From assembly GCA_964036045.1 (NCBI GenBank), contig CAXIWF010000898.1:32768-96767 (forward strand): 64,000 bases of DNA, written 5' to 3'. Positions 20,001 to 26,869 of this stretch are shown here, in pieces. The DNA is from Eutreptiella sp. 'Long Island Sound 2002' (lineage: Eukaryota; Euglenozoa; Euglenophyceae; Eutreptiales; Eutreptiaceae). The notes beneath the pieces were generated by a model. It made no database searches, had not been told where the DNA came from, and was given only the letters and a program-made list of their open reading frames with translations. Numbering within the stretch: the first letter of the stretch is position 1; every line of letters starts with the position of its first letter. The position numbers and the translations under genes are program-made.

Positions 20001-22044
20001 AGTCGACCACGAGCCGCCACTCACCGGCAACCTTCTTGGGGACGACGAAGCAGGGAGAGGCCCACTCGGAGTGGCACGGCTCAAGCCAGCCTCTCTGGAT
20101 GAAGTCACGGAGGATCTTCTCCATGGCCTCTTTCCTCTCGCCCCTCAGGGCAAACTCCCGGTGACGATACACACGGGGGTCCTGCTTCAGTCGTATCTTG
20201 GCCTCGCCATACGGTCCACGCACCGGTGGGGGAAACACAGGCTTACCGCTGAAGAAGGTATCACCATACTTCCGCTTCAGCCTGGCCCTCAACGCCTGGA
20301 TCTTGGGGCAGTCATCGGACTCCGCCTTGGCTTTTCCGGGCACTTGAACCACGGAGCTTACTTGAGGGGTAGCGACCCCGCTCGCTTTCGGCTCAGGTGG
20401 TCTTCCCAGGTGGCCCAAAGGGCCATCCCTGGTCTTGCCTCGGAACAGATCGCCGTAGGTGGGTGGGTTACCGCCAGGCGGCTCGTCTTGGCTGGACATG
20501 TGATCCAGCACCCTCTGCACGAAGGTATTCCCGTCATAGGAACCGGAGACGATTGAGTCCACTTCCCACCAGGCTTTGTCCTGGCCTTTGCCCTCACGCT
20601 GGTTTCCCCAGTCGTGAAAGGGCTGATCCATATACCCCTGAACCAGATCCCACTCCTCTTCAGTGAGGGGGTCTTCGGAGTCCGATTCTTCGATGTCAAC
20701 AGGGGGAACCGCAAAGCATTGCTGCCAGGGCTCTGCTATGATGCGGTTGACACACACGAAGTCCGTGGCGTCGGCCTGATCAAGGCCCCCATCCACATAG
20801 TGGAATTCTGTTGGCCATCTCTGGGGTGGCATGGGCTGTCCCTTAGCGTCCTGATAGACACTCTCTCCAGCCGGTAGGACGACCTTGTTCAAGGTCATGT
20901 TGGTCAATGAGGCTACCCAATGTCGGGTACTTTCCTCCTCGGTGCATCCCATAGGAACAACCAGCACTGCCTTGGAGCGGTCCTTGCGAATCTTCGCTAT
21001 CGCTCTGGGAATGTCCCAACGGGGGCAATGGATCCACATCAATCCCTGATGCGGACCCCAGTGCTTCTTCCACGCGGAGTCCTGGGCGCTCCAGTACTTC
21101 TCACAAACCCGAAGATGGGCGGAGGTTCCTGAAGAGAACGCATCCAGGGCCAGATCCGAAGCTCCCAAGTCCGCGACAACTCGGCTCGCCACTTCCGGCC
21201 TTACGCCGTACTCCTGGTTTGCAGAACCAGTTGGCTCAGTGTCCAGCGCGGCCACTTCGAGCTGATTGCGTTCGGGGTGGATCCATTGGCATTCCACATG
21301 GTGCTCAGGTGACGAAAGCCACGAGAGTTGGTCGTCCTGGTACAGGGTCATGGAAGCCTGGGCCGGGAGGACGCCGGAGTCCGTCTCCATCATGAAGTCG
21401 TACCCGACGATCATGTCCCAGTCCATCTCGGCCTCGTAGAAGCTACCGTGCAGGAGGATTTCCTTGCCGAGGTCTGGGCGGCTCAGTTCACGATGGTTCA
21501 CGAACTGCAGCCCAATGGCCGCTTCCTTCGTGCCTCCCACCATGTACTGGCCGTTCGCCACCTTCAGCCTGACAGGTTTCCGACTGTCGGTAAGACACTC
21601 TGGCGGAAGCAGGCCAGCCTTGACCAAGCTGACTTGAGCTCCCGTGTCGACCAACACGTCGAAAACCTTTTCCACTTCCCCGCATAAGGCACGGACCTTA
21701 AGATGCAACTGCCGCTCGCGACCGACACGGCGCACGGCGTGCAAACTCAGGATCTCCGGCCGTTCCAGAAGCTCCACAAGCGACTGGTGCAGGTCGTGGA
21801 CAATGGGCTCAGGCTGCCCATCTGCAGCATCCAGCTGCGGTCCGGGTGATCCTCCGATACTCTCGGAAAGATCCTGTAGTACATCAAACACGTTCTTGGT
21901 CGCGAAGGACGGACGGGTGCAAGGGTTCGTGCCTTCACTTGCCCTCACCCCGCCTCCGCGACTGGGCGCCGGACCGGGCCTTCCGCCCGCGGCAGTCCCC
22001 TTGTGCTTATAGACTCCCGACTGGGATGGTTCGGCGCTTCCCAC
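17074..22044 (-). CDS. pol: Pol polyprotein of element B: protease, Dam-like, RT, RNase H, integrase, chromodomain
   Basis: 1656 residues, no internal stop. The aspartic protease has DTGA from D133. A Dam-methyltransferase-like domain is at about 281-400, with CPRW (340-343) where NPPY/F is expected. Reverse transcriptase has D716 and FVDD at 777-780. RNase H has the TDAS motif with D943. Integrase has an H-H-C-C zinc domain (HHHMLHPG, then CSVCQAC) and catalytic D1287, D1351 and E1387, the last two in the canonical D-x35-E spacing. A chromodomain lies at about 1580-1625 and a short basic tail follows. As in element A, there is no ATG at the start: the first possible codon is GTG (22044), and the frame is open back to the TAG that ends gag. 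A Gag-Pol fusion by readthrough is therefore the likely route of expression. Sequence identity to the A Pol is low outside the catalytic motifs. Confidence 0.93.
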   Translation of the reverse strand: MGSAEPSQSGVYKHKGTAAGGRPGPAPSRGGGVRASEGTNPCTRPSFATKNVFDVLQDLSESIGGSPGPQLDAADGQPEPIVHDLHQSLVELLERPEILSLHAVRRVGRERQLHLKVRALCGEVEKVFDVLVDTGAQVSLVKAGLLPPECLTDSRKPVRLKVANGQYMVGGTKEAAIGLQFVNHRELSRPDLGKEILLHGSFYEAEMDWDMIVGYDFMMETDSGVLPAQASMTLYQDDQLSWLSSPEHHVECQWIHPERNQLEVAALDTEPTGSANQEYGVRPEVASRVVADLGASDLALDAFSSGTSAHLRVCEKYWSAQDSAWKKHWGPHQGLMWIHCPRWDIPRAIAKIRKDRSKAVLVVPMGCTEEESTRHWVASLTNMTLNKVVLPAGESVYQDAKGQPMPPQRWPTEFHYVDGGLDQADATDFVCVNRIIAEPWQQCFAVPPVDIEESDSEDPLTEEEWDLVQGYMDQPFHDWGNQREGKGQDKAWWEVDSIVSGSYDGNTFVQRVLDHMSSQDEPPGGNPPTYGDLFRGKTRDGPLGHLGRPPEPKASGVATPQVSSVVQVPGKAKAESDDCPKIQALRARLKRKYGDTFFSGKPVFPPPVRGPYGEAKIRLKQDPRVYRHREFALRGERKEAMEKILRDFIQRGWLEPCHSEWASPCFVVPKKVAGEWRLVVDYRGLNAQTQHDSYTLPLIEDMLQKQHRRRIFTVMDLKHGYHQMPLAEESRACTAMSTPLGPLQWKVMPMGVTNGNAAFQRMLENLLEPVRDCADPFVDDVIIASGDPSMSYEELLEAHERDVTRVLDLLVRHKLTGSSDKATIAVSEVVFAGHVVGNGQRKPIPGKVAAIEHWEKPKTVSELRAYLGFCNYYSGYIKMYAEYAAPMTTMLKGNREETKKGSKKALVWTEESDRAFEGMKQALLSAVGLHLVDPDRGFVLRTDASDYAIGAVLEQVLDDGRHVPVAFWSRVLAEGQRRTWTPREKEAYAIVMALRKWAGYIALHPVTVCTDHQSLQSWHKEHVDTPSGPASRRARWHETLAKFDLTVVYIPGKDNTVADCLSRWAYPASKGMQDISAHGDEAETAEAKRIIEMERLMEEEGAKCFVVMAADAPLASRVSRTVSVLAPVGAAGGRPSPASPVGNESDKHLFPESCLQDDWTDDYAESEAFAAEYRAVTDPDDGQKWPKGLTEEDGKLYRNGKLLVPESRVLELCEAWHHHMLHPGVKKQALDMQRRFEIDHIVLYTAIKKVRKGCSVCQACNPDNRNVKGEPQWTPVPDQPMESVAMDVFSMPEVHIGKETFDCVVLCVDRHSGYVVAVPARKKGLLAKEVAVMMIRHWLTVFDIPRTICSDRGPQFTGGWFKAMCSLMGIRHAKSVAYLSRSNGRAEVAGRQLFEKLRKIHITNPRRNWFEEMWPALKAHHDTPTPGGLSPHQILFGRDPLGRGLPLSGDGMAMDAKEFFARQEQTARDIRQQLEKEHAERQKSAPSSTAQKFRVGDPVWVIRPRPMGTHRTKTWFTPGEVVRRIGEDTYRVKVGHGQFRERHESQLRVREPDFRGRHVSLDYARHEADSDDDYAEQDDYTVEKILAQRPKASAPGGLEFKVRWRGYGPSHDTWEPVSSFVPRVNTPFMEYIRKHKTKIHVSDLAALTRAIAARGA

Positions 22045-22098
22045 GTCACCATCCTGCGACCGCCCTAGCTGGGGCCCTTGGCTGCAGGGGCTCCGCTA
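22045..22098 (-). promoter_or_regulatory. In-frame TAG CGG junction between gag and pol of element B
   Basis: Gag ends with TAG (22096-22098 on the minus strand). The next codon is CGG, and 17 codons in total separate the stop from the GTG that opens pol, all in the same frame with no other stop. The stop is different from element A (TGA) but the following codon is the same. I could not find a hairpin as clear as the one in A. Readthrough is inferred from frame continuity and the missing ATG. Confidence 0.6.
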
Positions 22099-24393
22099 GG
22101 GGGCGTCGGTTGTGGAAGAGGGGGTGTTCTCCTCGGCCTCAACGTCGTTGACGCCCTTCCTTCTTCCCCCTTTACCTCCTCCTTTACCCTTGTTCTTGTC
22201 CTTGTCCTTGTTCTGGTCATTCTGGTTGTTCTCCTTGTTCTTGTTGTCCGATCTGGGGACCCAGTTCCTCTTGATCTCCTGGATCTCCTTGGCCAACTCG
22301 GTCCCCACCGACGACATCAGCTTGGCCAGCTCTTCCTTGTCCACCTCCATCTTGGCTTCCCGGATACCCGCAGGCGCACGCTTCTTCGACCCGTGCGCCT
22401 TCTTGTAAGCTTCCGTGTCGGCCTTGTGGACGGGGCATGTTCGGTGGTCATGGTTGAAGCCTTTCTTCCTCCCATAACACACGAAACAGCCCTGAGGGTG
22501 AGCTCGTACGAACTCCCCAAAGGACAGCGGAGGGTCGCCAATACGGCGAGGGTCCCTCTTCTCCTGCTTCTTCCAACCTGGCTGCAGGGGCTTCCAGTTT
22601 GCTGGCTTGGTCCCCGCGCTCAGGTTCTTGGCCACGAAGGCACACACGGCCATTTCGGCGGGCTCATCGTCGTCGTCATCGTCGACGAGAGTCTCGTCGC
22701 CGCCGGTTCCCGCTGGGTCCATGGCATCCTTCCCGCCAGGTCCCTCGCCAACGTAGTTGACGTCGCGGTCGCCGGGCCTCAACCCGCGGGTGTGGTGGAG
22801 GTTTCGGTACTCCTTGAGTACTTCCTCGCCAACCCACTCCAGGATCTCGTCGCAGCTCATCCGCGCCGGGATGGGCTGCAGACGGATGGTCTGGCCGCTC
22901 AACTCACAATCGTCAAGGCGCCAAATCGCGGTCTTCTCGCGATCGCCCGAGACGGTGATGAGAAGAGCGTTCCGCAGGGAGTGCCGTTTGACATCCCGGG
23001 CCACGTTCTTCTTCGCCCAACTCACCACGTTCGTATGATACTCCTTGGGGAGCATCATCTTGACCGTGTGGTTGGACTTGGCCCTCTTGGATTCCTCCTT
23101 GGTGACCCTCTTGATCCATGCTTCCGGCAGCATGGAGAGCAGGCGAGCCTGCTCGTCACCCTCGTTCCAATCCTCCACGTTGCGGCGGAAGAGGGTGTAT
23201 TTCCCTCGGAAGTCCCGCCACTCTCGTAGGCGGATCTCCCGTCCATCATGCTCAAGCTTGATGGACTTCCAGCGCTTGGCAGCCACCTGCGGAGCGTCCA
23301 CCCGCTCCTGCTCGTTGAGCCACTTCTTGGCGTCCTTGAGGGTCTTGATTTTCCCCTCCTTGGTCGCCACGAAGTATAGCTCGCCGAGCACTTCCGGCAG
23401 GCGGTACCTGAACCGTTTGAAGACATATCTCTCCGCATCCGCGGGAGGTTGGTCTTCAGTGACGGCCAGCCCCCAATCGTCCAGCTTCTCCAAGAAGCGG
23501 TCGAGGTTGAGGGGGTTGCCGTCGTACATGGGGGGCTTGATGTCCTTCAAGTCTTCCCACACGGCAGCGTCCGCGGCCTTAGAGACCATGAACGCCGGTC
23601 GCGAGGTCGACCGAGGTTCCCATCGGCCTCGCCCACGGACTCCCACGGCCGCCACGTCCATTTCCTCCATGGAATCCCTGTGGCTACGCCGCGGTTCCTC
23701 CACGTACGCTGAACCGAAGTGTTCACGCCGTACTGCATCCATGTACGCGTCCTCATCACGGCGCCGGCGGCTGCGTTCAGCGGCCTCCCGTCGTACACCA
23801 CGCGGCGGGCTGATGTTGAACTCCTCCAGGTCCAGGTCCAGGTCCTCACCTTCGCCGACATCCCACTCCACGTCTCCTCTGGGGACCTCATCCCTGAGTC
23901 CACCATAACGTCCTCCAGCCCTGGGGATTGGCACCGGGGCTGGTGGCGGGCGTCGGGGGCGTACAGGCGTCCGCGGTGGAGCACGGCGATTGTGGTAGTC
24001 CGCGCTGAGCCACTCATCGCGCCATTCCTCACTGCCACTGCCGGGCGGCACGCGCTCGTTGCGGCGGCCCGCGCTGTGGTGAGAGGGGGCGGAGAGAGAG
24101 GGGGCACTGGCGCTGGGGCGACTCCTGGGGGCTCCGCCGGGGGCGTGGGGTCTGCCTGGACCTGGTCCGGGTCCCCAGTCGTCGTCCGACGAGCCTGACT
24201 CCAGGGGTGGGTGGTCGCTGCTGACTCTCCCACGGGCTTCCAGCGCATCCAGCCTCTCCTGCAGGCCGCTGACGACGTTGGTCAGCGACTTGATCTCGGC
24301 TCTGGCGATGTCCAGGTCCTTCTGCGCGCGCGCGGCGACCGTGGAGATGCGAGCCATCTCGCTCTTGCCCGTGTCTACCTCCAGCTCGAGCAA
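22096..24393 (-). CDS. gag: Gag protein of element B
   Basis: The open frame has 765 codons. Its first codon here is TTG, and the first ATG is at 24357 (codon 13). Residues 1 to about 55 are heptad-like and probably coiled coil. Residues about 55-270 are rich in Arg, Pro, Ser and Glu and look disordered. Residues about 279-435 are helical with the motif PPMYDGNPLNLDRFLEKL, typical of the start of a Retrotrans_gag capsid domain. A spaced zinc knuckle, C636-x2-C639-x8-H648-x4-C653, has a longer loop than the canonical x4. An acidic run precedes it and a Lys/Asn/Gly-rich basic tail follows. The frame is also open upstream to the TGA of the preceding ORF, so it may be made either from its own ATG or as part of a longer polyprotein. 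Confidence 0.85.
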   Translation of the reverse strand: MLELEVDTGKSEMARISTVAARAQKDLDIARAEIKSLTNVVSGLQERLDALEARGRVSSDHPPLESGSSDDDWGPGPGPGRPHAPGGAPRSRPSASAPSLSAPSHHSAGRRNERVPPGSGSEEWRDEWLSADYHNRRAPPRTPVRPRRPPPAPVPIPRAGGRYGGLRDEVPRGDVEWDVGEGEDLDLDLEEFNISPPRGVRREAAERSRRRRDEDAYMDAVRREHFGSAYVEEPRRSHRDSMEEMDVAAVGVRGRGRWEPRSTSRPAFMVSKAADAAVWEDLKDIKPPMYDGNPLNLDRFLEKLDDWGLAVTEDQPPADAERYVFKRFRYRLPEVLGELYFVATKEGKIKTLKDAKKWLNEQERVDAPQVAAKRWKSIKLEHDGREIRLREWRDFRGKYTLFRRNVEDWNEGDEQARLLSMLPEAWIKRVTKEESKRAKSNHTVKMMLPKEYHTNVVSWAKKNVARDVKRHSLRNALLITVSGDREKTAIWRLDDCELSGQTIRLQPIPARMSCDEILEWVGEEVLKEYRNLHHTRGLRPGDRDVNYVGEGPGGKDAMDPAGTGGDETLVDDDDDDEPAEMAVCAFVAKNLSAGTKPANWKPLQPGWKKQEKRDPRRIGDPPLSFGEFVRAHPQGCFVCYGRKKGFNHDHRTCPVHKADTEAYKKAHGSKKRAPAGIREAKMEVDKEELAKLMSSVGTELAKEIQEIKRNWVPRSDNKNKENNQNDQNKDKDKNKGKGGGKGGRRKGVNDVEAEENTPSSTTDAP

Positions 24394-24423
24394 CTGGACT
24401 CTCCTGCGGAGGTAGACAATTCA
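24394..24423 (-). promoter_or_regulatory. In-frame TGA junction between the upstream ORF and gag of element B
   Basis: The upstream ORF ends in TGA (24421-24423 on the minus strand), followed by ATT and nine codons in total before the TTG that opens the gag frame, all in frame. The context is not the CGG type seen at both gag-pol junctions. Readthrough, reinitiation at the ATG at 24357, or a separate mRNA are all possible. Confidence 0.45.
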
Positions 24424-26418
24424 CCACCAGGTGGCATCCGGGTCGCCGTTCCCTGGTGGGTCGTCGGGGTCCCCAGGGGGTCCTCCAGGAGGGCCTCCGC
24501 CGGGTCCGCCCGGTCCAGGGGGTCCTCCCCCGCCAGGTGGTCCGCCTCCCGGGGGTCCACCGGGTGGGCGTCCTCCAGGGGGTCCTGAAGGTCCTCCGCC
24601 AGGGGGTCCCGGTGGGTCTCCGCCGGGTCGCCTCGGTGGGTCCGAGGATGGGCGCTTCCTCGTGATGCCGAAGTCCATGTCGTCATCCTCGTCCATGTCG
24701 CCCCACCTGGGCGTCTCGGTCACGGAGGACTCGGAGCTCCGGTAGGGAGGAGGGGGATCCTCATCCTCACCTTCCATGGGGACGTCTCCGCCACCTCCGC
24801 CCGTCCAAGCCACCACTTGGCGATGTCGACGGCCTCGTTCATCCCCGTCACTGGCGGTGAAGAAGGGGTCACTGTCGTGGGGGTACCCACCCGCTGGCCT
24901 CCGCGGCCTCTCGGGGGTCTTCCCCTTGCCCTTCCTCCGTCGACGGGCGGTGGTGCTACCGCTCCCACTGCTGCCCGTGTCCGCCTCATCCAGCTTCATC
25001 CTGGAGGAGGCGTCCCCTTCGAAAAGCCTTCGAAGGGTCTCCACTCGCGATCCTCCCGGGGGAGTCTCGTGGCGGAGTTTGGCCTCTGCCTCCTCCATTG
25101 CGGCGGCGGTGGCTGCGGCAGCTCGCGCTTCGGCCTCTTCCCGAGCACGAGCCGCCTCGGTCTCCCGGGCCTGCAGCAGCTGCGCCTTCTGCGCCTCCAA
25201 CGCCGCCAGCTCCGCCTCCGTCTTGGCCTTCTCCTCAGCGACCTTCCGTCGCGCGGCCTCGATGGCTTCCTTCTTGGCGGCATCCTCATGGGCCTTAGCC
25301 GTCGCTTCGGCGTGGGCCCTTTCCTCCGCCTCCTTCTTTGCCCTCTCTTGGGCAAGCGCCTCCCCCAGCGCCTTCACCTCGGCCTCCTTGCAGGCAATGG
25401 CCTCCTGCGTCAGGCGGGCTTCCTCGTCGGCTGCCGCCAACTCACCGTTGACCTGGGCAGTCGCTACCCCATGGGCGGCCACGGCCGTGAGTCCAGCCGC
25501 AATGGCCGCCACGGTCTGGGTGTGGATGGCCATGCCATGCGCCCACTGCGCAGCTTCCTCGTGGGCGATGCCGGCGGCGCCCTCCACAGCAGCGCTGTAC
25601 TGCTTGGCCCGTTGCCGGGCAACCCGACGGTTGCAGGGCACCCCACAGGCGCGCTCACAGGCGCGCGCCACGTCCCTTTCGGGAGCGACGCTGCTGCTGG
25701 AGCTGGCCTGGTCGGCCGGCGTCCTCCCGCGGTGGGCCGACTCGATGTCGCTGCTGGGGCCTGCTGAGGACTGCCGGGCCCTCAGGAGCAGCGGACGGGG
25801 TTTGGCCTGGGTCTGCTTGGCGACTTGGATGTAGTCGCCAAGGGTGGTGGAGCCGGGGTGGTGTCCACCATTGGGCCGTTGGGGACTGGGGGCTGGGGTT
25901 CCGCCCTTGGCGCCTTGGGCGGCTTCGGCAGCCAGGGACTCCTGGTACTCCCGCCACCTCCGGTCCCTCTTCTTGTCCCCGGCGGACCTCTTCTCCGTCG
26001 CCGGAGACGCGCTGCTGCCCTGCAGCCTGCGCTCGTTCCCCGGTTCCGGGAACTTCTTCTCGATCACGTCCCACAATGAGACGTTGATCGAGGCGCCCGA
26101 CGGGTAGGCGTTGGGCTCCTCGTCCTCCTCAATCCCGTCGGGACGCAGCCCTTCCCCGGGCCTGTCCGGCCGGGTCCACGCCCTCCAGCGCCTCTGCTGG
26201 TGGCGGTACTCGTACCCCTCCGCCCGCAGCCAGTCCTCCACGGCCTGCAGGCGGTCGGGGGCGATGTCCGTGCGGAGCTCAAAGCTCCTGGGCATGCCCC
26301 CTTCGCACTGGGGGTTGCTGTGGCGGTAATGCTGGTCCCAAACCAACCCACGCAGCAGGCGTGCTGCATGGGGGTGGGGCCGCGGCCACGTCCTGCCCGC
26401 TTCCTGCCAATTCACCAT
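24421..26418 (-). CDS. Extra ORF upstream of gag in element B, coiled-coil and Pro/Gly-rich
   Basis: 665 residues from the ATG at 26418. The frame is open to a GTG at 26460 and then meets a TGA at 26470-26472. I do not recognise the family. The first 120 residues look globular, rich in Trp, Arg and His. The middle is polar and includes a Cys-containing stretch. Residues about 320-448 are a long Ala/Glu/Lys/Arg-rich segment with strong coiled-coil character. The last 65 or so residues are a collagen-like run of Pro and Gly ending in TWW. It sits between the 5' leader and gag, in the gag frame. It may be an N-terminal extension of Gag with a particle-assembly role, but that is inference. A real protein is likely because the frame is long, lies in the right place and is undamaged. 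Confidence 0.7.
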   Translation of the reverse strand: MVNWQEAGRTWPRPHPHAARLLRGLVWDQHYRHSNPQCEGGMPRSFELRTDIAPDRLQAVEDWLRAEGYEYRHQQRRWRAWTRPDRPGEGLRPDGIEEDEEPNAYPSGASINVSLWDVIEKKFPEPGNERRLQGSSASPATEKRSAGDKKRDRRWREYQESLAAEAAQGAKGGTPAPSPQRPNGGHHPGSTTLGDYIQVAKQTQAKPRPLLLRARQSSAGPSSDIESAHRGRTPADQASSSSSVAPERDVARACERACGVPCNRRVARQRAKQYSAAVEGAAGIAHEEAAQWAHGMAIHTQTVAAIAAGLTAVAAHGVATAQVNGELAAADEEARLTQEAIACKEAEVKALGEALAQERAKKEAEERAHAEATAKAHEDAAKKEAIEAARRKVAEEKAKTEAELAALEAQKAQLLQARETEAARAREEAEARAAAATAAAMEEAEAKLRHETPPGGSRVETLRRLFEGDASSRMKLDEADTGSSGSGSTTARRRRKGKGKTPERPRRPAGGYPHDSDPFFTASDGDERGRRHRQVVAWTGGGGGDVPMEGEDEDPPPPYRSSESSVTETPRWGDMDEDDDMDFGITRKRPSSDPPRRPGGDPPGPPGGGPSGPPGGRPPGGPPGGGPPGGGGPPGPGGPGGGPPGGPPGDPDDPPGNGDPDATWW

Positions 26419-26869
26419 GGCAGCGGGGGCGTAGATGGTCTTGAAGTCCTTGATGTGCACCCGTTCACCTCAACGAACTGGTTGTGGTTGTTGGGGAGGG
26501 TGCTGCAGCACTGGATTGGAAGTGCGGCTGGTGCTGGTCAGCCGGTGGTTGTGGAGGTGGTTGACGCGGCCTTGCTGGTCGGCCGTTGGGACTCCGGGTC
26601 GGCCGATGGGGCTGATGCAGGAGTCCTGGTCTGTGCACCTCTTCCACGGGCGCTGCGCGGTCAGGACGATGTTCTGGACGGCGCTGCGGGCTCCGTGACG
26701 AACTCGGCGCTGTCGCTGAGTGGCGCTGCGAGCTGCTGCGCTGCGCTGCGAGACGCTGCGCTGCGCTGCGAGCTGCGAGCTGCGCCGCGCTGCTGCGACG
26801 CGCTGCTCGGGGTTGGTGGCCCCGAGTGGCACGCGAGGGCTGGGTAACCCCGCGGCGGTAAAACGCTTT
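26419..26869 (-). other. 5' leader of element B with GCTGCG simple repeat
   Basis: The 451 bp between the 5' LTR and the first ORF hold a low-complexity stretch of gctgcg and gctgcgag units at about 26725-26805. Directly next to the LTR, the minus strand reads AAAGCGTTTTACC, not TGG, so there is no canonical tRNA primer binding site at this point. No gene seen. Confidence 0.75.

Noticed and set aside
24776-25834. 352- and 316-codon plus-strand ORFs opposite the extra ORF of element B
   Set aside because: Ala/Ser- and Gly/Leu-rich shadows of the coiled-coil coding region, with no independent support.
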